NCBI RefSeq assembly: GCF_029873635.1
Contig: NC_080423.1
Location: forward strand, 96,064,953-96,128,952
Source of the DNA: Malania oleifera
Taxonomy: Eukaryota > Streptophyta > Magnoliopsida > Santalales > Ximeniaceae
DNA length: 64,000 nt
Reading direction: 5' to 3'
The position numbers and the translations under genes were made by a program. The stretch's first letter is position 1; each line of letters opens with the position of its first letter. The notes below the pieces were generated by a model. The model ran no database searches, was not told where the DNA came from, and saw only the letters and a program-made list of their open reading frames with translations. Below, in pieces: positions 29,716 through 42,323 of this stretch.

Positions 29716-32700
29716 AGCGACCTCTCACTCATTAGACCACATTTAGTATCGGGTCTTGGATATATTTCATTTTCTTATTTATTTTTATGGTTCTTGTATC
29801 TTTTATTTTTATTGTTTTTCTTTTCTTTAATTGTTCTTGTTCTTCGATTCTTTAAACACTTTCACAGGTTTGATCATGCCATCACCTTTGGACAATAAGG
29901 AAAATAACATTTTAAGGAAAATGTACATTCGCAGTGGGGGGAGAGGGTGTACACACCTTGGTACTTGGTTATTTGTGACAAAAAAAAAAAAAAGAGCACA
30001 ACAAAAAAAAAAAAGAAGACCTTATCGACGAATCTCGGTCATGCCTTCCCCCACTGCAAGTTGGCAAAAGCAGGAGGCTTGACCTTTCTTTACCAATAAC
30101 TTTGAGTTCATTTAGTCCTTACTGGAAATGATCCAAAATTTTTTCGTCCAGACCTTACTACCACTAAGCCCAAGATCGTTGGAAGGTAATTCTCACAGTT
30201 TCCTTAGTTCATGGACTCGCTTAGCTCTTATTTTCTTGCAGCAAGTTCTTTTTTTATTTTTTGTTGGTATTTCAGGATTTCTGCGCAGAAAGAGAAATTT
30301 CTACCTTTTGGAGGCGGTTCACAGTTAGGTTTCGACTCTAAGACGTTGGGGTACAAGTGAGATGAGATATCGATGTGACCACTTGAGCACTCAAAGTAAA
30401 TCGCATGGGACGGAAGCTTACTTGTAGCGGATATTGTGGACATTACCATTTCGTCCTCATCACATCACCTGGAGTGCGGGGAAGAAAAATAAGATAGACC
30501 AAGAGGATATATCTTAGTAGCTATTGGACGGGTGTCACATCTGGTGCCAACATTCAGATCCAAGAAATTGGGTTGGAAGATGATCGCCATAGGGATGATT
30601 GAGAGGAAAGTCTTTAAGGAAGTAGGAAATTTGGAGTGCAAGATCAACTGATGTCTTTGAGTTCTAACCCTTGTGCATTCACTTCCATTATAGGCACAAC
30701 TACATCTCATGATTCCAGACCTTTTGAAAGGGTGGATAATCGTCACTTATCCGTCGGTTGTGTTGGTTGCGGGGTTAGATCATTCAATCTGGAAAGGACA
30801 GAGAAAGAAAAAACCTCATCAAAATAAAGGCTCTTTTCCAAGTTTATTCAAATTGTTGTCAGGATAAGATTGCCGGCGTGCGAGCCCAGACATTTACTTG
30901 ATTTTTGGTGTTTTGTCTGTTTTTAACCCATAATGTAGATATGTCGTAGATTCATTCTCAAGGTGATACTTATACTTCACTCTCAAATTTTTCTTGTATC
31001 ATCTATATTACATGAGGGCAACGCTTATAATTTAAGTTCGCGGTGTGGGAGTTGGAGAGATCACATGCAATTTTTTTTTATTTGAAAAAAAAGGAGAAAG
31101 TAGAGAAGACTGTTTTGATGAGTGATTAAACTTGTTTGATTTCTATGTATGCTTTATGTGATTCTAGACTTAGTGTAATACTTTGTTTGAGACATGGCTT
31201 AATCATCAAATTGGCCTTCTAACTCATGCATATCTACAAGCCATGAAAACTATTTGAGTGAATAATGCTTGTGAATGAAAATCCTTAACAAATCGAGTGG
31301 AGACTTAAATCCTTCTTGATATATTTGTGCCTATCGTCATGGGGCGTAACGTTATTCAATTTTCAATACATAAATTTTCCAATGTTAGGGGACATATATT
31401 TAAGCTTATTATTATTAATACGAATCATGGCAATACTAGAACATGATCCAGGCCTTCTTGAAATTGGGAGCCTTATTTTAAAACTTTCAATATTCATGTA
31501 CCATTTTTTTGAGCCATTAGTGTTTTTCCCAATGCTTGCCAAGACTAGGGAAAAATCTTTATGGGTTAAATATTGTTCCAGGTTGGCAATGTGGATGGAT
31601 ATCCATGTAGTTGGTTGTAAAAGTTGAAGGAACATAGGACTGGGTAAGAGTCGTTCAAAAACAAAAAAAAAAGAAGAGGAGAAGGGAAGAAAAAACAAAA
31701 AAAAAAAAAGAAAAGAAAACTCAAGCATACCTTTATAAGTAGCACGTTGGTGCTGGTATTTAATGCCCCATGTAGCCCTCTCGCGCAATAGCTTCTGAAG
31801 ATTGTGGTTACAACCTGTATGGTTGTGTTCTTTCAAGCCCATTGTATGTGGGTGTTTTAACAGTGTTTGGAGAGGTGAGAATTGTGATCGTCCAGAGGGA
31901 AGTGTCCTTATAGCCACTTATTAAAGGCATTTCCCAATTTGATTTCCTGTCCGCTTACCGAATACATTACAAACCAATGAAATCCTTTTTGATTCTAAGA
32001 TGCCGTGTGTTTCAATTGTTGAATAATTTTAATGAATCAGTGCCGCAACATGCACTTATCACTATTGTAATTCATTACTAATTTTTTGCGACTTGTTCCA
32101 ATGTGCCCATTTTCTATTCAGTTGCATTATACTTGAAAAATTGCTAGTCAAAATTACCTTGTTCACACGAGTCTGGGGGATGTTACCCTATTTCAATGAG
32201 AGGTTTTATTTGTGAGAGAATCCATGGTAAGTGTATTGAGTCAACACTCAAAAATGGCATGATCTAATTCATATGCATTTGGATAACTGAATTATTTTAA
32301 TGCTAAATTCCCTACAAACGAGAGGTTGGATTGATAAATTGAGTTTTTCTCTAAAACTTTGTATATAAAGTAGTAAATAATTAATTGAGGCATTTTATAT
32401 TTATTGGGCTAGTTTAAAAATCATAAACTTGGAAAGGGGAAGTGCGGTTTTTTTTTCAGTTTATTTTTGGTTTTGAGGGTAGTAGTAGTTTATTATTTTA
32501 TTTTTTGTGTTCTTTCTTTTTATTTTACTGTTAGTGTCATTTCTATTTCTTTTGACAGCATGGAAATGTTGTGGGTACATCTCTACAAGCCGCAAGAGAC
32601 TTAACTCGTCCACTAGGGGACATCGGGGTTTAAAGGCTGGTTGCAAGGCGCTAAATGCAAATCGTTTGTCCCTACGAAAGTGGCTTATTTTCAAATTTTG

Positions 32701-32760
32701 TACTTTATTTGAAGTTTTCTTTAAAACCTTTTGATTTGCTAGGGATAGCAATGTGCACGT
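29716..32760 (+). other. Athila post-pol region, non-coding remnant
   Basis: It lies between pol and the LTR, where Athila elements carry an env-like frame or untranslated spacer. Two T/G-G-rich motifs resemble the spacer of this family: 'agtggggggagagggtgt' (29932) and 'gcggtgtgggagttgg' (31040). No env-like protein is recognisable. A 184-aa minus-strand frame at 31363-31917 has a low-complexity Phe-rich core and no known domain. Confidence 0.55.
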
Positions 32761-32773
32761 CGGAGGGGGGGTG
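32761..32773 (+). other. Athila polypurine tract
   Basis: CGGAGGGGGGGTG sits immediately before the LTR start TGATAG, as expected for the plus-strand primer of a 3' LTR. Confidence 0.65.
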
Positions 32774-34066
32774 TGATAGTACAAAATTGCATATTTATGA
32801 ACATTTATACGCCATCTTAGGGCCAAAATAAAATAAGTTCAATCATCTACGTAACATGCATATAAAACTATCGTGTGATTTTTGGCTCAATTGTAAGTAA
32901 ATTTCAATAAAAATGATTAGCCCTGTGGGAGTATGGAAGGCCTAAAAACGACTTAAAGATTCAAAGTACTAATGGTCTGAGTAAGGAACGATGTTTGGAA
33001 GAATGAATAACAGCCAAAGTGCTTTAATTGAGGTCAATGAAGTAAGTGCAGTTTTTGCAATTTTGGTAAATCATCTAAACCTTGACTGGGTATCCAATTT
33101 ACAAACTGGTTTCCTTGCAAAAAAGACTTAAAGCCCTACAAATTACATTTCACGAGAAGTCCAATTACAATGTTAGCTGTCAAACACTTGAGCTGAAGAA
33201 AGGTGACGAGATTAATTAAAAATAAATTTCAAACAACATAAGGAGTGCACTACCATTTTTTGGTAGGTGGAGTGTTGTGGTTAGGTATAGGAGTGTTGTA
33301 ACTAAATAAAATTGTGTAGGTTTTGGAGTGGAGGGGAGTTAGGTCGTTTGTTTTTCAAACTAACAAGAGGTTTGTGATTAGCCTAAAAAGGAGGAGCTAC
33401 TCATTTTCTTGTATTCTCTCTCTCATTTCCTTGTAAACATTCAGAAAAGTAGTCATTTTAAGGTATTTCTTTCTTTTAGTTCTAATGGCCAACTAAATTT
33501 TCAAGTTAGGCTAGGGTGAGGTCATACATTCCCTTTTATTGGGAATTTTCACCTCAGTCGTCAGTATTTTAGGTTTAAAATTGATACATTGTTGCAATGA
33601 TCTTTTTCTAAAAACTTTGAGTTTTGTAAAATCTTGATTGATGTAGACAAGTTAAATCTGGCTAACCAATGCTTTGTGTTCTTATATCGCGAAAAGTTTG
33701 CTAAAAATTTTTCATTTACATTAGATCAACAATTTGTTAGATCTTGCATTCATTGATAATTTTTCGATCAAGTCAATAGTATATTGAGTTGTTGAGTTAA
33801 AAAGAGTGAATTTGATTACCATTAGCGATTAGGATGAAATCTAAAAGCCTAGCGCTTTAATTAAATGTTATAACCAGGATAGTGTATTCAGTAAAATCAA
33901 TCTCCCACACATCCACTCTGAGGTTAATCTGGAAGTATCGGACTCTAAAACTTCCCAAGTGAAATCCTTGGGAAAATGCCCTCGGACTCCAGTTTTACTG
34001 CTTGACAATGGAATTTTCTACGATTGGGAACTGGACATTGATGAACCCAAAATAAAATGACAAGCA
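32774..34066 (+). mobile_element. Athila-type LTR (about 1.29 kb) shared by pol on the left and gag on the right
   Basis: It starts TGATAGTACAAAATTGC after a G-rich tract and ends near 34062-34066 (...caagca), before a tRNA-Asp-type primer site. The left neighbour is pol plus polypurine tract (a 3' LTR context); the right neighbour is primer site plus gag (a 5' LTR context). No partner LTR lies in the window. Confidence 0.72.
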
Positions 34067-34068
34067 TT

Positions 34069-34090
34069 TTTGCGCCGGTGCTGGATCTGT
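34069..34090 (+). other. Athila primer-binding site, degenerate
   Basis: TTGCGCCGGTGCTGGATCTG resembles the TGGCGCCGTTGCCGGGGA site of Athila elements (tRNA-Asp type) with several substitutions. Confidence 0.6.
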
Positions 34091-34890
34091 GTAAGTTGGA
34101 GAAAAAAAGGCATTAATACATATATCTATATATATATGTACATACAATGGCTGGTTTTTCTTTCACTATTGTACTAAATATTATTATTGATTACTTTTTT
34201 TTGCACATTATTTGATTTACATTTCCGTTTTCCATGGGGAGGTTGTACCACCTAAACGTTTTATATAACTTTGTAGTAAACATTTGTTTCTTGGCAGGAC
34301 CTAATTAGTCTTATTTTTCTTCATTCGGAAATTGTTATCATAGGTATGTCGAGTTGTGGTTCATGCGGAACTAATAGGTAGCTTAAGGAGTGGCCTTCTA
34401 GATTAGTTCAAACGTCACTTAAGAATTCTCAGAAGAGCCCATCGAATCATCTCATCCAAAATTCCAAAAGAGGGACCCTCTCCTCTAGAAGACCCAATGG
34501 CGTTGGAAACCCGAGAAAATAACCAAAGGAATGCCAAATGAGAGGATGGAAATGGAGGCCAATTCATTCTCTTAGGATGCTACACCCTAATATGGAGAAA
34601 GCCAACCTATTCGCTCAAGCTAATCAAGGGGGTTACAACCACCAACCCCTTTCACCAAGGTCAAGTGGGGGCAAGGGCGGCCAAAATGCCTTTCTGTGGA
34701 AATCAACGCAATATGCAAGACCAAGAGACTGGGGGGCACAACAATTTAAAATTTCAAAAACTTTAATATGCCCCAAATTAAACAAAATGTCCCTAATGTT
34801 CCCGTCGCATTCAAACATGCAAGAAACTTAGGAGATTATTTTCAATCCCCTTCCCCATCCACGGTCTATTAAGCCCTTGTATCGTTACCA
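34091..34890 (+). other. Athila 5' leader / gag start, non-coding remnant
   Basis: A 97-codon frame at 34538-34831 has no clear domain. The stretch fits the leader and poorly conserved Gag N-terminus. Otherwise nothing recognisable. Confidence 0.4.
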
Positions 34891-35520
34891 TTGCAAGCTC
34901 GGTGCAACATGTGTTGAAACCCTGAAATGATTAAGATGGTGCCCTAAATTATGGGGATGGATTCCGAGTACCCTTATTTACATCTGAAGGGAATGTGAAG
35001 AGTTTGTTCAAACTCTTTAGCTAACCCGTGTCCCTGAGATATGGTTAAACTGAGCTTATCCCTTTTTCTTAAAGGATAAGCTAAGCATTGTTATATTCCC
35101 TTAAACCTCATTCTATTACATTTGGGAAGAGAATGCAAGAAGGAAAACCTTCTGAAGAGTTCTTCCTACACAAAAAAAACCATGATTTGACCTAACAAAT
35201 TCAAAATTTTCTGAACAACCTTAATGAAGGAATTTCATCAAGTGTGGAAGGGAATGCCTTCAAGGAGCTTTTACAAAACCCATTCCACATCTGGTCTGGA
35301 TACGTCGGCAATTGTGAACTTTTTCATTGCAAGGGCTGACATAAGATCACAGTCTATAGACTGAGGGCAAGTGCAATGGCGAGTTTTTAAACAATCACCC
35401 AGGATGATAGATACTTTGATGTTTTGCTGAACGAGCCCACCCAAAATTTGGGGCACTTCCAATCCGTTGGAACATTGAGGCACTGGTATTCGGGTGCGGA
35501 GGGCGGGGAGGGATTACCAA
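34891..35520 (+). pseudogene. Athila-type gag remnant (Retrotrans_gag)
   Basis: Broken frames give PEMIKMVP then GMDSEYPYLHL near 34963-35000, then VKLSLSLFLKG near 35046-35080. This matches the order seen in plant Gypsy Gag (xHG-x2-SE-PYLHL-KEF, then KLFPFSLKDKA). Stops interrupt every few tens of residues. Confidence 0.65.
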
Positions 35521-37450
35521 TCAAAGAAAAGAAAAGGAAGATATGTTTATAAGATGCAAACACACAACGCAAATGGAGGTTTTGCAAATTGAAAAAAACG
35601 GTTTACCACTGGACCTAATGGAAAAGGTTTGATGGCATATTTGTGAGACAAGAACACTCGCACTAGTGAGTGGTCCGACCAATCCCTCCCTAAAAAGAAG
35701 TGAGTGATTAGTGGTCTAGGCAAAGTGGAATTCTTTGAACAATTCAAAGGCTCTTCAACAATCCCCTACTTGAAACTTACAAACAATAGGGGGGTCAACA
35801 AATCACCCGAAACTTTAGTTGGAGGAATCAAGAGGTGGTAAGCCTTCATCCCTCAAAGTTTCAATCACCATGCCCCACAAAATTTTCTAAGGGCAAGGAA
35901 ACCCAATTTCATCAAAGCCAAGGTCTAGGGGGGTATGCTCAAAATCATCCTCAAGCATTGGCCCCTCCACGGCAAAAACTGTTCCATCCACCATCCAACC
36001 CCCTCATAAAGAAGTCTAGGGATCAAAAGAAACAGTCATAGCCCAACGAGTCAATCAATTTCTTCAAATCACATTAATCTTTGGGACCTGAAGCTTACAT
36101 ATAAGTTGAACATCGTTGTTGGGGTTACTTCAATAAGAAAAAGGTAAATTTCCATCCCAACCCCAAGCTATCCAGTGGGTCAAATAGTATTGCGGAAGAG
36201 TATACTAGTGGACTCTGACGGTGACCTATGGAGCATGCTAAATCCATTTACCCTTGAATGGTAAGGAAAAGTTGAAAGAAAAATTCGCAAAAAGAGATTT
36301 CCAAAAAGAAATGAGAAGGCTTTTCAAGCAATGTTTTTCAAAAGAAGACCTATCAGAATCAAGAGTTAATGAGGGGGTGACGCAAGAGCCTAAGAGATTG
36401 AGGGTGGGAGGACTGTGTTGCAAAAGACCAATAGTCATCCTGTACCCACCAAAGAATAAAGGCTCTTCAAAAGGGAAGGACGTAATGCTAAAAAAGGCTT
36501 TGAATTGTTCCACAAGTGAAGCGTAAAAAAAGACCTTAATTGAGCCATAAAGCAAGTGCCTGAATATAGCTAATTTTTAAAGGATCTATGCACTGTGGAA
36601 GAAGTGGAGTGTAAGCATAAGGGGCATAGCCAGCCTTTTGGCTGACAAGTGAGATCAATTATGAATGAACGACACCGCAAAATACAATGACCCTGGGAAC
36701 ATGATCATTTCCATAGGAGGGGAATTCAATTCGAGCGTGCATTGCTAATTTGCGGGGCGAGTGTTAGTGTTAATCTTCTCCCCTACTCTGGTAATGAACA
36801 CACTTGGGTTGGGGTTGAAGCAGCAAGATGGCTTTAGACGGCAGATATAATAATAGAATTCCTAAAGGAGGCGTGGAGGATGTTTTAGTTTCAAGGGATT
36901 AATTCTTTTACCCGTTGATGTGTGGTCTGGACTACTCAACAAGTTGGTGACCAAAAATTACCATATCCCCAATTAGCATTGGTAACCATTCCCTTTATAC
37001 GAGAAATTCAAACATCCAATGAAGGAAGGTTTGATGGAGGTGAAAATCTCATTTGGGAACATGACGGTGGAACAAAACATTTTTAATGTCAAGAAGCAAG
37101 TAGGGATGATGGTGATGATGGTTGATGTGTTTGAATTGAAGCTAATAGCCTTGATGTATTCTGCGGGAACACTTGGATGCTTTCTCTTGTGAAGACCCTC
37201 TGAAGCATGTTGGTAAATTGTTGAGAGGACGACTGGTGAGAACCCCGAAGCGGAGCACTTCCGATCTATTCTCTGATATAGTTGAGGTCTGTGAAGTTCA
37301 CGGTTTAGACTCCAAATGAGGAGGTACATACATTCATGCTTCATAGACACGTGAGACAAATCAATGAATGAAGTCAAGATATGTAGGGCATTACTAGTAG
37401 ACTAAAATTACAATTGACTATGTTTATGATTGTGTTATTATGATTCGTGA
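35521..37450. other. Degenerate retrotransposon-like sequence, unassigned
   Basis: Probably decayed gag-protease sequence of the Athila-like element. Frames at 35835-36041, 36254-36526 and 36973-37377 show no domain I recognise. Confidence 0.4.
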
Positions 37451-37673
37451 TGTTGGGCTTATGGAAGTCAGCAGTCCACTGTTGCAATGGATTATTCAGT
37501 GGGGCCCTTGCGCGAGGATTGGATGTGCCAGCCCGTCAGCACCCCTTGCTGGAGTCGGTGCAGCCCTCATGTCCATCTGATGCTTAGTGTGGGCTCTTGC
37601 CTGCTGTTTAAAGGAAAATGTTTCACCCTTTACCACCAATGGTTTTAGAAGAACGGTAGTGCTTGATCTTACA
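37451..37673 (+). mobile_element. Short LTR (223 bp) with adjacent Met-tRNA primer site: TRIM or small Copia
   Basis: Starts TGTTGGGCTTATGG, ends CTTACA, and two bases later reads TGGTATCAGAGTG (37676-37688), the initiator-Met tRNA primer site. An LTR this short followed by non-coding sequence fits a TRIM (terminal-repeat retrotransposon in miniature). The partner LTR is not visible and may fall in the assembly gap. Confidence 0.6.
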
Positions 37674-37675
37674 AG

Positions 37676-37688
37676 TGGTATCAGAGTG
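37676..37688 (+). other. Primer-binding site of the short LTR element
   Basis: TGGTATCAGAGTG, one base different from the perfect initiator-Met tRNA complement. Confidence 0.65.
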
Positions 37689-37972
37689 AGGTCATAGGTT
37701 CAAGCGCTCCCAGGGTAGCAGCTGGGGGGGATTGTGGGCGATGGGAAGCAGCAGGTCAGTCCACCTAGTTGTGATGGAGAAGGAGCAGTGGCTCTAGCTC
37801 GACAGGCTTGGCGTTGCAGCCCATCGGCACCCTTGTGGAATTGATGCTATCATGCCCGAACCTAGTAATGGGACTCAGGGTGATAAGTAGTAAACTAACT
37901 GTCCTTGTATCATACAACACATCATGAACGCGTATACTGAATGAGGGTCCGAGGTCGTAGGCGGCTCCTGTT

Positions 37973-38072
37973 NNNNNNNNNNNNNNNNNNNNNNNNNNNN
38001 NNNNNNNNNNNNNNNNNNNNNNNNNNNNNNNNNNNNNNNNNNNNNNNNNNNNNNNNNNNNNNNNNNNNNNNN
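37973..38072. other. Assembly gap (100 N)
   Basis: Exactly 100 Ns, the conventional length for a gap of unknown size. By comparison with the LTR at 52097-55133, about 1.1 kb of LTR, including 45-bp repeats and an (ATT)n run, should lie here. Confidence 0.95.
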
Positions 38073-40272
38073 TTGTTCCCCCCAGCTACGCACCACATGT
38101 CATGTTTTCTCTCACTGTTATCATTCCTTCCCTACTATATTCCCTTCATTATTCTTCCATTCCAGACTTGAGGGGGGGCCCCCCAGCATCACGCACCCCG
38201 ATGTCATGTTTCCCTTCATGCAGCAGCTTTTCCCAGACGAGAGCCCCGCAGCAGGCGGCATCCCACACTGGGGGCCCCCAACGAGCACGCAACCACCAAC
38301 ACAGTGCATGTTAACGCCCCGTTGAATCAGTCGGCCCAGCTAATTTTGCCCGTCATCGTCGTCCCCCCCAGACGGGGTGCGCCCCCAGCAAAGCACGCCC
38401 GGATGTCCGTGCGTTCCTAGGCGTGCCCCACAAGGTAAGTACCGAAGGAAGCCCGGCTCGGCAGTGTCCAAGCATAAGGAGGAGAGGGCTGGGGGGGGGG
38501 AGGAGAAGCATGTTGCAAAGAGGGAAAGGGGCGAGGAGAAGTGTTTGGTTGAAGCTATTGGGTTGGGAGGAAGATCAAAGGGTCAACTGATCCCGGTTTC
38601 CCGCCGACAGGGCCGAAGCACCCTAGTTAAAAGAAGGCCTCCGTAGTGGCCGGCGAGAGTTAGGCTCAAGAATAACTCTCGGAATACGCTGGTAGAGCGG
38701 CCCAGTAAGACTCACCAATAGGAAAAAAATGAGAGTAGAGAACGAACGACAGAAGATCAGCGTTGACTGATCCCGGGGCCCTACCAGTGCCCGCGAGTCC
38801 ACCTCGTCCGAAGAAAGGTACTTCTCCGTCGTGCCTTCAGTCAAACGCAAGAACAACCCTGGGGAAAGACGGTTGGAGATTCCCCGGCAGATGCACCGAG
38901 AGGAAAGGAAGACCCGAGGAGAAAGCGACGAGAGCGTAAAAACCAATGGAACTTGTGTCCTTGCCTATGTGACATCGCGCACCCCCCCCCATCTCACCCC
39001 TTCCCGACCGGCCTCTGCTGGGTTATTTGATGGAGGGGGAAGTTTGTGGAGTTTATGTGGAAAGAGCTTCTTTTGTAAAACCCACAAAAGGAAAAAAAAA
39101 AAAAAAAGGAAACTTCAGAAAAACGACAAAATTCAGAAATGCTCAAAGAAAGGCAAAAAGGCTGGGAAGGCGGTGAAACTTAGTACAGTTGAAAATGGTT
39201 GGAAAGAAAATCCAAGCAAAGTGTCCACCATGGTTTGACAAAGGTTAGGCCCCGGTTCCGACAGCAAAAGGGGCAAAAAGACAGGCAAAGTCGAGCTGGA
39301 AACTAGGGACGGTCATGATTGTTATCGAAAATGCGATGGGGGATTCGGAGAACCTTGAAAACCTCGAAATCATGGTCTCGAGACAAGACCCTAAACTGGT
39401 TTTCCCCCAAACTCGGTCAACATTTTGACCGGGTCACCCATCTCGACGGTTCACCACCCATTTTCTCCAATTTTCGCTTATATACTATGTTAGAGCCAGA
39501 AAATGCATTGCACAAAAACACAAATTTTGCAAGAATGCCAAAAATATTTTTCACATTGTCGAGTGCAACTGATTGTGTTGGTTTTATTTGAAATGCGGGA
39601 AAAATCACAAAAATCATTCTTCACACTTAGGAAAACTCACAAAATATCTTTTTAGGCGAGGCACAAAATTATTCCTAATCTCGAACAAATTTGCAAAAAA
39701 ATATTATGTGAATATACTAAAAAAAAAAAAAAACGCGGAGAGGTCAAAACCCCTGGAAGCGTATTTGGTATCCTATCTGCGATTTCTTCCGGACGATTGC
39801 AAACAAGACATGGGACGCGTCGGAGTAGCCTAGATTGCCCGGTTATGAGGGAATACCTCTATAGTATTTTTCATATCTTTTGATTTTGGAAAAGAATAAT
39901 CTTTAAACGACTTACCACATTTATGTCGAGATAATTCTTTATTATTCTGGTCTACGTTCCGTAGAATGGGCGCGTATAGGGTGCTAATACCTCCCGCTCG
40001 CCATAACCGTACTCCCGAGCCCGACGCTGATAACGCACGCCGATTCTAACCCTTAATCGGTGAGCATCAAGTTGTTCTAACCACACTCCTCAAGGTTAGC
40101 TGGCGACTCCACCACAACGTTCGTTTTCCACAAAAATCACATGTTTTAAAATCACACATTTTAAAAGAAAAAAAGAAAAACGAAACAAAAATCCATTCGT
40201 CCCATTCGCAAGCCGAACCCATTTTTAAATCAGAATTGGTTTCTCGGGCCGGGTCCCGAGACCGTCGTGACA
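38073..40272 (+). mobile_element. 5' LTR of the Tat-type element, left third missing in gap
   Basis: It aligns with 53243-55133: 'caccacatgtcatgtt' after the gap, 'cataaggaggagag', 'tcaactgatcccggtttc', 'aaactggttttcccccaaac', then the conserved R/U5-like block with 'gggcgcg' and 'gctggcgactccacc' ending 'cgtcgtgaca'. Many single-base and few-base insertions, often G/C, distinguish it from the 3' LTR. Confidence 0.85.
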
Positions 40273-40293
40273 GCTTGCCGCTCCACTGGGGAT
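40273..40293 (+). other. Primer-binding site of the Tat-type element
   Basis: GCTTGCCGCTCCACTGGGGA directly follows the LTR end and resembles the 'tggcgactccactgggga' site seen in Tat/Ogre elements, with changes in its first half. Confidence 0.75.
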
Positions 40294-42323
40294 ACTTGAG
40301 AGTTTGAGCCAGTGAGTAACTAAGATTATCCGATCTCAATCTAATAAGCCTTTTTGACTACTCCCTTTCATTTTTGTACAAATTTGTGCATCTATTCATG
40401 AATAATTGTGAACGCTTGGCTTCTTTGATTCGTGAAGAAACATGTGTTTTGGTTCTGTTTTGGGGTTTTTTGTTAAGCATGAGTGTGATTAGCAAGAAAC
40501 AAAATAAAAAAAAAAGTAAGTAAACATAAACCAACCCCCTCGGCCTCACCGACCGCACACCCGCGGACGAAGCCGTCGCCAGAGGGCCGCGAGGGGACCT
40601 CCGTGCGGACAAGCCCGTAAACACGTTACGGGCACAGGGTCACGAGCACTGCGCACGAGCGACGGGCGTGGGGCGGCTCAGAGACACAGAATGGGACCGT
40701 CCCGGAGTGTCATTAGCGCAGGTGAAGGCGGGGGGGCGGGCAGGAAGGTGTCGGCTGCAATGGCGTGTTCACCCGAGAAAGCCCCAAACGTCCGTTAATG
40801 CGGCACGGAGGTGCACCGCGCTATCAGGGCCCGAACCGAGGCCCAAACAGGGGGACCGGACCCTCGCCTGGACTGACTCATGGATCAGTCCCCAAGCAGC
40901 ACTATTTCACCAACGCTATATTTCACCAACGCTAACGCTCCCGCTCCTAACGGCCTTTCGTCAACACCCACAGACTCTAATCGTCTTCAAGCAACCAGCA
41001 GTGCAGAAGCACGTCACCGTCCAGTCTTCGGTCCAGATTCAATCCATTCCATCCATCATCTCTGACACCCTCGCCACCATCCTGCTGTCGCACGTAGTCT
41101 CTGGCATAATAACCAGGCCCGGCGCTGTCCACCTACTCGACAAATCATCATCGTCGCCAACCGAGCCAAAACCGGTAACAACGGCAGCAATCGGTTTCTA
41201 CACAACAACGCTCGCAGCCATCTCCCCCCCTTGCCCCTGCAAACCCACCATAGAAGAAATAACACATATAAAAGATTGCATACAACAATGTACAAAAAGT
41301 TACAGTCTTAAAATGCACCCTCTATATATAAGAATTAGTGACTTCGTAGAGTATTTCCACATATTACTCCTATCTCCTCAAAAAATGTATCTATCAAGCC
41401 GGGGGCCAGGCCAAATACCAGGGAGCCTCAGGATGAACACTACGCAGCGATTGCCAGGGAAGAGGTACGGGGGTGAAAGCTGGCAAGCTTTGGATCTGAG
41501 AATGGATCCCGATAAGCGGCTGGCCGTGGAAGGACTACTGGATCGGGTGTCGGTACGGGGGGAGAAAAAATAAAAAAGAAAAAACTTGGGACACAGAGGA
41601 GACCAGGGCGGGGGGGGCGCGGAAACGAGTGTATAAGACAAAGAGGCGGGCACGGGGACTGGGGCTCGGGGGGGGAAAGGCAGGGGGCAACACAAAAGGC
41701 AAGAGGGACCAGTTGGGGGAGGGGAGGGAGTGGAGCCGGGAGGGCGGGTGGGCACCCCCGGCCAGACAACCCCGTGACGGTTGCACACGACGAGTGCGCG
41801 GTCGACCGAAGGCACACTCCCGCCTTGGATAAGCATGGGTTTTGTTTCGCCCATACTATTTTATTAACATGTGTTCGAATCAATGGATGGATGTGGGGTA
41901 GGGGCGTAGGTTAAATAGTTAAACTACACACTCTCATAGTCTCCTCCACCCGGGCCTTTCCTAGATAGGATTATAAAGGAGGTGTAATATGCCGGTTTTC
42001 CCAGATGCATGGCCTAGGGGACCCCGGAACCACTCCACTCAGTTCGGCTTTTTCGACCTCTTTGAGAGGATGAAGTTTCAATCTGGGTACCTTTTTCAAT
42101 AGGGGTTAGAGCTTAACCACACATGATTGTCCATAATCTCTTGCCTAGGGTAGAGCCTCGGAGGACCTTATGTACATAATTACCCCGAGGTTGGGATAGA
42201 GGCTCCATCCTTCTCCCTGTGACCTTATATGATTATAACTTGAGATTTAAAACATGTTGCATCCCGCATTTCATACTAGGCATTCCCATCTGCTTGGCCA
42301 AGGTTCTGTTTAAAATCCGACTC
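40294..42323 (+). other. 5' leader of the Tat-type element
   Basis: From about 40530 to 41830 this is strikingly GC-rich for the window, with homopolymer G and C runs. A 301-codon open stretch (40668-41573) begins with GTG, contains its first ATG only near 41310, and has no known domain, so I do not call it a gene. From 41840 on, the composition returns to normal. Confidence 0.5.

Noticed and set aside
31363..31917. 184-codon minus-strand frame in the Athila spacer
   Set aside because: Phe-rich low-complexity centre from an A/G-rich run, no recognised domain, in a decayed element.
37660..37720. SINE-like polymerase III boxes ('ggtatcagagtg ... ggttcaagcgc')
   Set aside because: The adjacent TG...CA short LTR and primer site explain the first box better; the B-box match is weak.
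40668..41573. 301-codon open stretch, the longest in the window
   Set aside because: It starts with GTG, has its first ATG only near the end, lies in the GC-rich leader of a retrotransposon next to a gap, and shows no domain. Few A/T bases make stops rare by chance.
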